A stretch of DNA of 64,000 nucleotides. Source: Brachypterus glaber. Taxonomy: Eukaryota > Arthropoda > Insecta > Coleoptera > Kateretidae. A program made the position numbers and the translations under genes. Below are positions 39,541-51,330 of this stretch, one piece after another (position 1 is the stretch's first letter; every line of letters begins with the position of its first letter). The notes beneath the pieces are model-generated. The model did no database searches and was not told the origin of the DNA. It saw only the letters and a program-made list of their open reading frames with translations. Where the stretch lies: the NCBI GenBank assembly GCA_958510825.1, contig OY294047.1, positions 53,923,365 to 53,987,364 on the forward strand. Direction: 5' to 3'.

Positions 39541-40200
39541 TCAAGCCAAGCCAATTTCCCCCACCCGGGAAACGAACCCGGGTTGTTGGCATAGTTTCCC
39601 CTAGGTTTAATTTAGTATATAGTTAAATAGCCAAAATCCGCACCAATTCTCTTAAGGGGGAATGGATAGGCAGGGTTACACGAACAGGTAGTCAATATCA
39701 GCAAAAATTCCCTCAAGGGGGAATGGATAGGTAGGGTTACACGCACAGGTTGTCAATATCCGCAAAAATTCCCTCAAGGGGGAAACGATAACCGCGAACA
39801 AAAGACAAAGGAACAGACGGACATTTGAGGTGTTCTCTCTGGATGGTCCACTTTTTCCCATACACGCCAGGTATCTCGAAAGAGAGAGTAGTACCAACCC
39901 TGACATCGGTGAGACCGAACTTACAAAGTGGGCAGTTGTCATACAAGGGTTAGGTATATATAGTGTATGTTAAATTGTCGCCTGACGAGATTATACTCCA
40001 CGTGTATAGGCCTACTGAGGGATCCTCAGAGGGGAACTGAGGTTTTCTCACTGGGGAACGGCACGTTAACCGTAACGCACCTAGTGCTTTACCTCCTGGG
40101 TGGTGTGGAAAAGAGCACAACTATTCTAGTTAGAGGTGGTAAGTGTAAAGAGTATGGCTATCTGTCTGTCCATCTTTTTGTCTTTTTATGTATGTAAACC
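39540..40200. repeat. 61-bp tandem repeat and unassigned G/C-richer segment
   Basis: AAGGGGGAATGGATAGG recurs at 39654 and 39715 with a third partial start at 39776, period 61 bp. A minus-strand open frame (39946-39737, beginning MYDNCPLCKFGLTDVRVGTT) has one CX2C pair and no domain I recognise. Near 39566 the complement of CCCGGGTTCGTTTCCCGGG resembles a tRNA T-arm, but no complete tRNA or A-box is present. Confidence 0.5.
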
Positions 40201-41930
40201 TTATAATTATAAGTTAACTTTTGAATGTAATATCGGTTTTCAAAAATTCTTTCGCTAAGCAGATTGAATTTATTTATAAATAATAGTATATTTCCAACCT
40301 AATAAGAAAATTAAACATCATTATATCACCATAGAGTTCCTTTTTAAATTAAACATCAAAATTTTTAGGATTGGCAATGTATTTTACCGGGAAAACGCCA
40401 TGATTGAAACTCTCCTGCATAATACCATTTATGATTAAGCTTTCCTCTAGAGGAAATAAAAAACATTTCATTTTATGATATTGAACTTTCTGAAATGCAA
40501 TAGTTGATTATATTGACTCACCATATAGTCCGAAAAACGTATTGCAAATTAAATAAAGTGATTATTTTTCTTAAGCAAGGGACTTCCCTTGAACTTCCCT
40601 AGAAATTTACGTTAAAACCACTTTACCTAACGTTAGGAGAATGTCTTGTCTGTATCGTTAGGGATCTATTACTAAAACAACGTTTATCTAACGTCATAAA
40701 CCCAATATACTTATGCTTTTGGACTTTTCAACCAAATATTTTTTTTTCAGTTTAGTCGGCGAGCTGGTGACCATTTGTTCTCTTTTCAATTTTTTTTATA
40801 TATTTGGGCCTACGCGTTTATTATACAGTTAATGTCGCGATAACCCGAATGTTCGATACTCCGAATGAGGCAGTAATCCGAACAATGAAATTCGGACTTC
40901 AAAGTACATGCATGTATGTTTCACTGTTCGGTTTACCGCATAATTCAGATTATCGAAAATTTACTTAATTTTGGTATTAAATTACAGATACACTTGGAAT
41001 TAACAAAAAGTACTACATCACTGGACCTGGAGGTACACCAAATTTTTAAAATTTTAGGTGTTTCAAGTGATTTACTGACCATGAAATTTTTAGGGTTATG
41101 TACATTGTCAGTGGATTTAAAAACGGTACAAAACACATTAATTTCTCGTAAAATATATTCCTATTTGTACAATTTATAGAAATATATAGAACTAAAAAAT
41201 AATAACAGAAATAAAAATATATAATTAATAAAATAACGAAAAGCAATAAGGTACCTTATTTAATAGCACGCATAAGCGTGTGGAAAGAATGTCTTTTCCG
41301 CACGCATAATTATTTCATAAAAACAAGTAGCTTGATTATACAAACGTGTAACATTATTGACTAAGACACTTGTTTCCATGGTGACCGATCAACATGATAG
41401 CGTCCTAAGCTAGTTTGTTCGTATATATATAAGTATAAAGAATTAAAAATTTTTTCAAAATTGTATATTTTGCAAATAATACCGAAAGTCCGTTCCCAAT
41501 ACGAAAGATTTTATTATGTTGTACAGTTGCAGCCTTGTTTCTCCTTTCTCTAATGATAAGGGCGCAATTTGCATTGCTAAAACAGGCTTAAACCACAAAG
41601 TCTTCACTTAAATCAAAATAAATAATCAAAATACAGAAAATAAATTGTTATTTAAATAGAACTTTCAAAAAAGGCTTTTGAATTCAGCTTTATTTGGGAG
41701 CTTTATGCAAAATTAACTTTTCTCTAAGTAATGTTTCCTACAAAAGTTTACTCGTCGCCTCCAAAATACTGAAAAACTGGTGATTTTGCATTTTGGTGAT
41801 TGGTGAATTCGTTTGCATTTAAGCATATTTAGTTAATTTAATTAAGGTCACTTAAGCGACCTAAATATGCAAAAGATACACTGCCCAATAAAAGAGCTCT
41901 TCCATTTTTTACCTCCGCGCGTGAAATGGA
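40201..41930. other. Intergenic, no gene recognised
   Basis: A/T-rich. Around 40833-40960, GTCGCGATAACCCGAATG and ATTCAGATTATCGAAAA are reminiscent of pogo/Tigger ends, without a matching partner end that I could define. Confidence 0.4.
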
Positions 41931-42340
41931 ATGTTTAGTATCAGATTCACTTTTAGCAAACTTCAAAAACCCCAATATACAAACTTTCACGAAATTTTCA
42001 CAAAAACTAACCCCCGCCCCTCAGGGGTGAAATTAGAAAAAACTTAATTATCATATTCAGATTCGTGGACGAAAATATTAAAAATATTTAAAAATATTTA
42101 CCTCCTTACCCCCGAGGGGGTGGAGTTAGAAAAACTCCAAAATTATCAGATTTAATTTCAGCAACCTTAAAAACCCCTATACAGCAATTAACAAATTTTT
42201 GTAAAAAAATGTATTTTTTCCCATTTTCTCCCCTTGCCGCATCCCAATGTTCACCAAAAACTATCCTGAGCTAGAACTTTTGGTAACATAGCTGTATGCC
42301 AAATTTCAAGTCTCTAGCTTAAAGCGTTCTTAAGTTATCG
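41930..42340. repeat. Second copy of the 4490-4985 repeat
   Basis: Shares AAAAACCCCAATATAC, GTTAGAAAAA/CCCCTCAGGGG motifs and the tail ATGTTCACCAAAAACTAT, GAGCTAGAACTTTTGGTAAC, TTTCAAGTCTCTAGCTTA with the array in mRpL46 intron 4. Here two to three units are more degraded. Confidence 0.75.
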
Positions 42341-43218
42341 TGGATACAAGATTTCCTGGACAGAACGACCAATCGACAAATCGACCGATTGGCAATTTTT
42401 TTGCTTGAAATTGATTTATATTAACTAAAACGTCATAAAACGCAAAAATACGCAAAAAAAAAATGAAAATTTTTGCACGAATAGAAGGCTTTCCCGAAAT
42501 TTAAAAAAAAATTCAAAATGGGAAAGCAATACAGGAATTTCATGTTAATTTTTTGCGTTATTCTGCTATTATACTCCCTCAATTTCAGAAAATTCCATTT
42601 TTAGAAGAGTTTTACCTCGAGTTTTACAATCTTTAGGATTATGATAAAGTAGAAAAGAACTTGTTATTTTGTCACTAAAGGTTTTCTATACTTTGCAAAG
42701 GTGTGAAAACCCAACAAAATATATTTTTTAAAGCTTTGACTTATAATACTACATCATATTTTTTGTTTTTCTAAATCATTAAAAAACGTGCATACAAAAA
42801 CTGAACAAAAGCGACCGCTTTCATAAAACCACATCATTTACTTTACCCCCCATTTTCATACCAACCCCCTTTTTCCACCCGAAATGAAATGAAAAAAAAA
42901 ATCCCTGGTTCTTGTTATTATTTCTACAGTGGCGCATCAAAAAACATGACGTTTCGGTTTTATAGAAAAGTATCTACAAAAGTATTATTATTATTATTCT
43001 GTTTTAAAATAAAATTATGTATATTTGAGGTAAAAATAATATTTTAAATTATATTTTAAATTACATGGAGGTAAGATATTTGTTTTTTAAGTAAAAAAGT
43101 TTATTTTAATCTTTATAAGACATAGCTATGTGAACAGTGGCTTATAAACTCGTATCAATGCTGCAGGTCATTTGCAAAGCAACTTTGCACTACGATATTT
43201 TAATAATGCTTTAACATA
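42341..43218. other. Intergenic, no gene recognised
   Basis: A/T-rich sequence with no splice-bounded coding exon, tRNA or clear terminal repeats. Confidence 0.45.
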
Positions 43219-44082
43219 CCCAGTCCGCACATATATGGATGCAACATGGTAAAGAAAGATTTTTTAGGTAACATGTGCCATATTACATGAGACATAACAT
43301 ACATATGTATGCTACATAACATGCCCTATAACAGAAAGATTTTTTACGTTACATGTGCCATATTACATAAGATGTAACATACATATGTATGATACAGAAC
43401 ATGCAATATTGCATGTTATGTATCATATATATGGTACGAGAACATACACGATACATAAAATGTTATGAATTCAATACTAAATATGGCGTCTATATTATTT
43501 TAATTTTTATAGGTTAGAATCACTAATATTCTTAAAATTGTTGTTAATAATAAAAGTTTTACCCTTAAGTAGTAGAAACGCATGTATTTTTAGACAACTA
43601 AACCGATTTTAGATAATTTTAGACAAAAAATTAAAATATATATATTTTTTTTAAATGATTATTTGCTATTTTTTCTCTAAAAATTGGCTTTTTATGTGGC
43701 CCATGATTTTTAAGCCTGGTAGAAAGTTTGCTTTCACAGTAAAAATGCACATCGTATAAGAATTTTGCCTGATGGATGCTACATATAAAGATATTTATAT
43801 ACTTTAATTATTAGGTTTATCAAAAAGACGTAAAAATGTTCACCATGTCTAAATCTATGATGCACTCCATAACAAGTAAAATTCGGAAACGCCTACTTTT
43901 ATTGTTATGTACCTAGTATGTATCTGATATGTAGCATGTTATGTAGCTGATACATAATTTGAGGCGGAATTGTTAAAGTCCAAGGACTATACATGGACTA
44001 TAAAAATTACATGTCTGCAACATCACATAGAACAGTGGTTATGTACCTGCTATGTTCCTGCCATGTATTTGTGTTGACTGGG
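43219..44082. mobile_element. TA-flanked element, 864 bp, with internal duplication
   Basis: Ends CCCAGTCCGCACATATATGG and, inverted, CCCAGTCAACACAAATACAT; TA lies outside each end (43217-43218, 44083-44084). An internal unit of about 80 bp with AGAAAGATTTTTTA and AACATACATATGTATG is repeated (43252 and 43332). ATGT-rich and non-coding. Tc1/mariner-like by target site. Confidence 0.75.
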
Positions 44083-44214
44083 TAGAGACTTGATATTTTG
44101 ACCAAAAGTTTTTTGCCACGTTGAAAAGTGGATATAAGTACCGTAAAGAACTTAAATTTGAATTTGAAATTGTAAATAACCCTTTCTTATTATTAGGACC
44201 AGATTTTCGAATTT

Positions 44215-44345
44215 TCTTTAGAAATATGGCCTAGTTAGTGCCTATTTTCTACCCGTTGCCTATGACACGGTTGGAAAGTCAAAATCAGTTGATTTTACAT
44301 ATCTGCTGTCAGAAAATGTCACGCAACAAATTGACAAACTAATTT
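44215..44345 (+). repeat. Segment repeated inverted at 48225-48350
   Basis: GTGCCTATTTTCTACCCGTT, CCTATGACACGGTTGGAAAG and TTTTACATATCTGCTGTCAG here match the complements at 48240-48340. The pair encloses about 3.9 kb; whether these are ends of one large element or independent copies is unclear. Confidence 0.65.
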
Positions 44346-45120
44346 TATGATAATTTTTGCGTTTTTTTATGTTCAGGGGTTAGGTCGTAGGAAAAATAGT
44401 ATACGCACCTCGACGTAAACCACATCGAGTGCTTTTTTTACTTGGCTGCGCCTCGTAAAAAACGCCTTCTCGTGCACTAAAAACTAGGTCCGCGTACTTG
44501 GTGCGTAATATACTACTTCGGGTTCCCTTGCTTTGGCGTGGCACTGAAGCAAGACACAGCATTTGAATACTGTACACCAATGATCGTCAATAGGATTTTT
44601 CACGGTTTTGTGTGTTTGTGTTCTGAATAGGAGGCTGGGAGATAAGCGCAGAATAAAACTGAAACAATTTTATACGCCGTTGCTTTTCCGAATGGCGACG
44701 TGCACCAGAAAGCTCGGGTTAGTTGCGTCGAGTGGACGGAACTAATTCGTACAGGGACGGCTGTACAAGTGCGTTTTTACCCAGAACTTAAAATTTAGAC
44801 GAAATTTCCTTTAAAAGGTACATTGCTTGCTAAAATCTGTCGGGTACTTTCCGAGATATTGAATACTAAAAATAAAGTTCTAATGGGATTATTGCACTGT
44901 TTACAGCGCGTAGCGCCAGAAAAGTAGTATACGGTACACGATGGGGCTTAAAAATTTTAATCCTACAATCAAGCACCACCTTTTTTATTATTGGACTTTT
45001 GTAGTCTAGAGTTTACTGATTTGATGTGATTTTCAATTGTATTTATATTTTTTTCAGTGTATGCTAATTTTTATTGGGGATATCAAAAAAACGTGTTTTT
45101 CTAAGCTAATTTACTCAATA

Positions 45121-45168
45121 GGGAACGTTCAAGTATTACATAACGCAAATTTTGATCATTTTGGACTC
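45121..45168 (+). mobile_element. GGGAACGTT MITE, solo left end
   Basis: GGGAACGTTCAAGTATTACA then TAACGCAAATTTTGATCATT matches the left 48 bases of copies 1 and 2; no right end follows. Confidence 0.75.
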
Positions 45169-45422
45169 GAAATTTTCAGGAAAAATCAAGTTCTATGGGG
45201 AAAGATCCCTATTATTTTTGAAAAAAATCCCTTCAAACACAAAAAAAGTTATGGAAGGTTAAACTTTTAAAAAAATCAAAATATGCTAAAGGAAAAATCG
45301 AATTGACGGATTTTTTTTTAGGAAAACTTTCTTTTATGATAAGGATCAAACCAATTAAAAAAAAAAATAACTTTGAAAAAAAAAATTAAGTATAGCCCCT
45401 TATGGTATGTTATGGTACAATA

Positions 45423-46505
45423 CAGGGTGTATTTGAAATAGTATAGGAAATTTTAACAGGTGATTCTACATGATAAAATATGACAAAAAGTTCCTATAAA
45501 CATATGTCTAAAAATGCGTCATAAGGGAGCTACGCGCCTTTGAAATTGGCTAAAAAAATCGGTTTTTATTTAATAACTCAAGAATCCTTTGAGATATATT
45601 AACGAGGGTTTGCACGTGAATTAATCCCAATAAGGTCCATCTTTGTATGTCATTTTCACGTACTTATTTAAACCAGGGGTATGCGAAACGGGGGGGGCCT
45701 TATCAGTTTTTTGTCCCAAACTTTTTTCTGTGTAACTTTTTTGCAATTTTATTTTTGAAATATGATTCCTCAGGTCAAAATACATAAAAAAGGTACTCTT
45801 GTTGTAATACTGTAGGATTAACCGTTTGGATGCAATGTTATTCTACATCAAAAACTTAGAAAAAAAGTTTCCATACATGTAGGTCGAAAAAACGCTTTTA
45901 AAGCTACCATAGCATGGTGTTTATTTAGGAGACCATAGCTCCATTAGGATTGATTTTTGGAAGTACCTGTATATGAGGTTTTTTTCTTAATTTTTAATGT
46001 ACATTCGCCCTGCATCATTAAAATTTTGGTTTTCAACATTTTAGTATTTAATTTTTCGTCCTCGAACCGTGGAATTTTACCTTCAAATGAATTTTTCTCG
46101 AAAACGGTTAATCCTACAGTATTACAACAAGAGTACCTTTTTTATGTATTTTGACCTGAGAAATCATATTTCAAAAATAAAATTGCAAAAAAGTTACACA
46201 GAAAAAAATTCGGGACAAAAAACTGATAAGCCCCCCCCGTTTCGCACACCCCTGGTTGAAATAAGTACATGAAAATAACACATAAAAACGGGCCTTGGTA
46301 GAGTTAGTTGACGTGCAAAACCTCGTTGATATATCTCAAAGGGTTCCTAAGTTATTAAATAAAAACCGATTTTTTTAGCCACTTTCAAAGGGGCGTAGCT
46401 CACTTATGACGCATTTTTAGACATATGTTTATAGGAACTTTTTGTCATATTTTATGATGTAGAATCATCTGTTAAAATTTTCTACGCTATTTCAAATACA
46501 CCGTG
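45423..46505. mobile_element. Family B full-length inverted-repeat element, 1,083 bp
   Basis: Arms about 45423-45832 and 46098-46505 are inverted copies (CAGGGTGTATTTGAAATAG against CACGGTGTATTTGAAATAG read inward), separated by about 265 bp. TA lies outside both ends (45421-45422, 46506-46507). Fragments occur at 22540-22960 and 50450-51330. Non-coding. Confidence 0.8.
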
Positions 46506-46507
46506 TA

Positions 46508-48224
46508 TGTTTAAAAACTTTGTAAAAAGCAAATGGTCAAATGGACCAGGTCCATCTCTGCGCAGATATGATCTTGTTCATCCCTATAAATGGGATGTTA
46601 GAGGCAAACCGTTATCGTAATGATGCTAAAATAAGTTTAATTGGAAAACATTTCAATGCTTTTGTATGACGAGTGGCTTCTAGCTTTCTTCTACGTCAAC
46701 ATCGGGAAAATTTAAAAATTTTCCTCGTTTCTCTAAATGCGATGTTCTGCGAAAGAAGGGCAAAATGAGATTTTGCCTTATACTGCACAGGACTCAAAGA
46801 TTTCCTAAAATGAAGATCAGTTTTTATTATAAATGTTAAAAAAATGAAAATTATACGGTTCTACTGGGTTATTTTCTCAAAAGTCTTTGATTTCACCTTC
46901 TAAATTTAATAAAAAAAAATTGAATTTGGTAAGATTTTTTTTACCATTATCCGTAATTTAGATTATCCTAACTTGGGCATGCAAAATATGGACTATTTAA
47001 ATTTGCGTTACCGGAATGACGAATGTTGTGAAATATAATTAATTTGTATTTAATTAATGTTAAAAAACTTTTAACTCTCTATTAATAACTTTCATTTGAA
47101 AATATTCAATTAAAACTGAATCGATATAAGTCGATCAGAAACATAACCTTAAAATACACAACGATCTAACATTAAGAAATATGCTTCAATTTCCCATCCT
47201 TACAAAAAGTTTTGAACGTTTTTTTCGAGTGCCGAGAAATATTTCATTGCCAAGCAAAATCGGTGGAGCGCGTTTGCCGATGTGATACTGCGAACCGCCG
47301 CGCTTGTATGCTGTCACAACAGACGTACATCTAGCAACAAAGCAAAATATGTTTTATTCAGTGTTTCTCGATACGCAAACAGATGAGTGTTTTTTCTTGG
47401 TTTTGTGTGATAAAATATTGATAACAAAATTCGTTTCTTGCAAAAGTAAGGTAAGTTTGCATTATTTAAAATAGATTTAATGCAAAATTAGAAGTATTTT
47501 AATACTATTTCCAATTTTAAGAGTTTAAAAAGTTAAATAGGGTGTTAAATTTTAAGGGAACATGCTCAGGCTCTGTCACAGGGGTGGCTACTAAATTGGG
47601 TCCGGTCCTCCGGGGAAGGGGGGGCTCGACAGGCTTAGCAAAATACAGCCAATTTTCCAAAAAGTCCAAAACGGATATGCCACATCCCACATAGGTACAA
47701 AATGAATTAAAATTTAAAGAAAAAAATCCATCTCGAATGAGCGAGAATACTTTCTCATAAAAAAAGTTATGTCCAGAAGTAATTTATTACATTTTGGGCG
47801 GGGGGATCATAGAAAAAATGATAATAACATTTTTTGTTTAATTTTATTTTACCTTTTAGGTAAAAAATGATAATTACAACTTTGTGTGATTTTCAAATTT
47901 TTCTTCCATTGTGAATAATAAGAATCTTATGTCTGGAAACAATTTTTTACATTTTGGGGGAGAGGGGGGCGCTGAAAAAAAATTATAATATTTTTATGTA
48001 GTTTTATTTAAAGTTATATGTGGTTCATATTTTTTTTTCTATTGTAAATAATAAAAAAATTACGACGAAAACAAAAATTTAACCCCCCTTTAACCCCCCT
48101 TCTCCCTAACCGATTTTGCTCAAATACGAACTTGTCCAAGCTAATATACAGACAGACAGTGACAGACAGGCAACAAAAAAAAGTCCAAACGTAAAAATGA
48201 TCTTAAAATTAACTTGTCAATTTG
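46508..48224. other. Intergenic; G/C-richer patch near 47220-47340
   Basis: Mostly A/T-rich. A patch at 47265-47340 with several CG dinucleotides is followed by GCAAAAGTAAG/GTAAGTTTG at 47441, a good splice donor. It could be a non-coding first exon of an unseen gene, but no supporting exon was found. Confidence 0.35.
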
Positions 48225-48350
48225 AGGTTATGTGACGTTTAACAATTTTCTGACAGCAGATATGTAAAATCAGGTGATTGTCACTTTCCAACCGTTGTCA
48301 TAGGCAACGGGTGGGAAATAGGCACTAACTACTAACCAGGTAGTATCTTA
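48225..48350 (-). repeat. Inverted partner of 44215-44345
   Basis: CTGACAGCAGATATGTAAAA, CTTTCCAACCGTTGTCATAG and AACGGGTGGGAAATAGGCAC are the complements of the segment at 44215. It ends about 50 bp before the decayed homeobox exon. Confidence 0.65.
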
Positions 48351-48402
48351 ATATAAAAATTCTAAATATAATGATTATTTTTTGATTCCCATTTTTTTCC
48401 AG

Positions 48403-48567
48403 ATGGGATCCCATACAAAGTATACCCAGGTTACGACGGTGTTTTGGCGGAAAAACGAAAACAATGCAGAATACGAACGAGGTTTACTTCGGCCCAGCTC
48501 TAGGAACTGGAACGTGCTTTCCAGGAAACGCATTATCCAGATATTTACACGCACGGGGAAATTGAAG
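48403..48567 (+). pseudogene. Decayed paired-like homeobox exon (Phox2/PHDP type)
   Basis: Read in the frame starting at 48405 the exon encodes IPYKVYPGYDGVLAEKRKQ, then the start of a paired-like homeodomain: RIRTRFTSAQL, a TAG stop at 48501-48503, then ELERAFQETHYPDIYT and HGEIE. This is the linker, helix 1 and start of helix 2 of a Phox2-type homeodomain (normally TTFTSAQLKELER and YTREEIA). Changes seen are the stop in place of the helix-1 lysine, Cys for Arg before RIRT, Arg for Thr in RTTF, and HG for RE. Splice signals remain on both sides: TTTTTTCCAG before 48403 and GTAAGT from 48568. No exon for helix 3 was found downstream. A different frame stays open across the exon but has no meaning. 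Confidence 0.85.
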
Positions 48568-48641
48568 GTAAGTGAACTAGAATAGAAAATATGAAAAAAA
48601 TTTATTCGCAACTGTATATGTAATACATACATTAAATGTAT

Positions 48642-48935
48642 TAACTAGATGAAAAGTTGCAAGCACCCTGTCAAAATATCGGCACTATTGTACACTAGAG
48701 CCATCTAGTTTACAAATTTCAAACTAGGTGTTTGGTTTGATTTTAAATTCTGTATCTTTAAAACATTATATTCTAGCAAAAAACTGTATATAACATTTTT
48801 TATAGCTAAAAAGAGCTTTTATTTAAAATATAATGTTTTGAAATCGGGTTATAAATATGTGAGATATGTTAAAAAAAACCTTTTTCTGCTTTAAACGCCA
48901 ATATCTCGAAAACAATGCGTTTTAGGAAAACGTTG
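48642..48935 (+). repeat. Dispersed repeat family C, copy 1
   Basis: Matches 63724-64000 closely: AACTAGATGAAAAGTTGCAA, CACTATTGTACACTAGAGCC, CTAGCAAAAAACTGTATATA, CGCCAATATCTCGAAAACAA. No open frame or clear terminal repeat, so element class is unknown. Confidence 0.8.
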
Positions 48936-49519
48936 TTTATAACATTTTTTGACCAATTTAAAATTATCTTTTATTTTAGTGCTAAATTAACTAAATACAA
49001 TAATAATTGCCTTAATTATAAACAAAAAAACGCTAATAATAGGAGTTTTACCCTATTTTTACACCCTTACCACAATCGTTGACCCCCAAAATCTAATCAG
49101 CTCTTCGGAATACGATAAGAAACAATATGCAAAAAACCGCAAGTCGATATCTCATGTAGAAATGGAGTTAGAGAGTTTACCCCCAGACAGACAGATACTC
49201 TTAGTAGCACTAAGTGCCGATGTAATACATGACATGTATGTATGTATGTATGTATGTATGTACTTACATTGTAAGTTAAATGGTGAAACATGTTATGAAT
49301 GTATTTTTTAATAGTTACCATAGCAACCGTATTTTCTTTAATTAATGTCGCTTTTAATGTGGAACGTCACGTATATCACATCTCGTTATCTGATACTTAA
49401 AATTAATTACTAATGAGAATTTTAATTAATTTAATAGTTTTAAAAATTAATTTATCTGCAAAACCTTTAAAATGCTGATTTCAGTTTTAAAATAATATTC
49501 TTTTAAATACAAGTGCCTC
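48936..49519. repeat. Intergenic with an (ATGT)n microsatellite
   Basis: CATGTATGTATGTATG-type repeat at about 49230-49263, preceded by ACAGACAGACAG at 49184. Nothing else identified. Confidence 0.7.
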
Positions 49520-49854
49520 AATAGTTATTTATGGTACTAGTGGGTAAAGTAAGATATTGCCCATGAGAAAATTAACCTGCGAGGCGGCAGCCAAGCAGGT
49601 TAATTTTCGAGAGGGCAATATCGGTTTACCCATGAGTGCCATACAAGGTTTTATCCAATAAATAGCTTAGGAATTCATATTTTTATTAAAAATTTAAATG
49701 ACATTTACAAGAAAATAATTTGACAAGTGACAGTCGAGTGGGTAAAGTAAATAATTATCCACTCAATAAAGTAAAAGCCACGCGGGGGTTATATTGAGTT
49801 TATCTATTAAAAAAAAGCTGGTAATTGTCTTATTATCTGTATGTATTGGATAAA
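49520..49854. mobile_element. Family E element, copy 2 (short form)
   Basis: Starts TATTTATGGTACTAGTGGGT, carries the central hairpin (TTAACCTGC…GCAGGTTAA), and ends ATCTGTATGTATTGGATAAA. The left long terminal repeat of the copy at 1823-2308 is absent. Confidence 0.8.
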
Positions 49855-50449
49855 GTTTATTTTTTAAGGGCAAGTGCCGAAAAGTTTATTTTATGCAATA
49901 TTTTCCCATAGCTCTCTTATTTAAAACTACCTATCAAAAGCAAAAAAAAAAGCTTTTTGTAATTAGATTTTTCAAATAAAATGACATAAAAATAGTGACA
50001 TAGCTTAGGAATCAACAGTGTTGTGGGGGCGGGGGCAAAATGGATAGTTTATCTTCACAAAAAAAGATGACTTTTTACATGTAAAAAGTACCTACCTATT
50101 TATTTTCAAAGGGGGGTGTAATTACTCCCACTATTCCACTTTTTACTTTTTACCCTTCTTGGAACTTTTTCCTATTTTTGAAGACACTTCTGAAAAATAT
50201 TATCTATAATTTTCTAAAAACTTGTTTTTTAGAAAAAAATCTCTCAGATTTAAAACCCCAGGTGAATATTTTAAAGTTTTTTAATTAATGGGTAAAGTCT
50301 AGACTTAATGCGAAGCCATTCTTTAAGCGAGATGCATTTTCTCAGTCATGTTTAAACACTCGTGTTTAGGGCGAAAACGCCAATTAAAAATCTACTTATT
50401 ATCATACTTCGTGACTTTGCAATAATCTCTAAAATACATGGTGTTTGCA
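49855..50449. other. Intergenic, no gene recognised
   Basis: A/T-rich sequence without a recognisable exon or repeat boundary. Confidence 0.45.
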
Positions 50450-51330
50450 GTCTTATGTCACTTAAAGGAGACGATTCTACATCAAAAAACATGAAAAACC
50501 ACTATAGGAACATAGGTCCGGAAATGAACTCTAAGGGAGTTACGACCCTTTAAACTTGTACTAAAAATAAGGTTTTTAATTAATAACTCTGGTACCCTTT
50601 GAGAAAGAGCATCAATTTTTTGCATATAAACTAATTTTAGTAAGGCCCATCTTCGTATGATATTTTCATGTAATTATTTTAACCAGTGGCGTGCGAAATA
50701 TTGATTTTCAAAATGTGTTTAATTTTTAGTCATCGAAACGTGAAATTGCACCTTCAAATAAAATTTTCTCGAAAACGGTTAATCCTACAGTATTACAACA
50801 AGAGCACCTTTTTTATGTATTTTGACCTGAGGAATCATGTTCCAATAATAAAATAACAAAAAAGTTACAGAGAAAAAAGTTTTGGGCAAAAACTGATAAG
50901 GGCCTCCTGTTTCGCACGTCCCTGGTTAAAATAAGTACATGAAAATAACATACGAAGATGGGCTTATTAAGGTTAGTTCACATGCAAAACATCGTCACTC
51001 TATCTTAAAGGGTAGTAGAGTTATTAATTAAAAAAGTTTTGGGCAAAAACTGATAAGGCCCTCCCGTTTCGCACGTCACTGATTAAAATAAGTATATGAA
51101 AATAACATACGAAGATGGGCTTATTAAGGTTAGTTCACATGCAAAACATCGTCACTCTATCTTAAAGGGTACCAGAGTTAAAAAGTGGAAGAGTAGCAAA
51201 GCTAAACTTCGCCCATTTTCTCAATAACGACCATTTTTTATTATTATTATTATTATTAGTTATTAATTAAAAACCTCGTTTTTATAACAACTTTAAAGGG
51301 TTCGTTTCCGGACTTAATATACCATAACGT
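50450..51330. repeat. Family B element, diverged and internally duplicated
   Basis: Left part (CGATTCTACATCAAAAAACA near 50472) and right part (GGTTTTTAATTAATAACTCT-type arms) are inverted relative to each other as in 45423-46505. A segment with ACATACGAAGATGGGCTTAT is duplicated in tandem (50948 and 51099). Confidence 0.7.

Noticed and set aside
39560..39590. tRNA gene suggested by an inverted GGGTTCG T-arm
   Set aside because: No A-box, acceptor stem or anticodon arm at the right distances.
40833..40960. Pogo/Tigger transposon end
   Set aside because: The sequence is reminiscent but no matching inverted end or transposase frame could be defined.
48382..48585. 67-residue plus-strand frame MIPIFFQMGSHTKY…
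   Set aside because: Wrong frame of the decayed homeobox exon; the homeodomain is read in another frame, which is interrupted by TAG.
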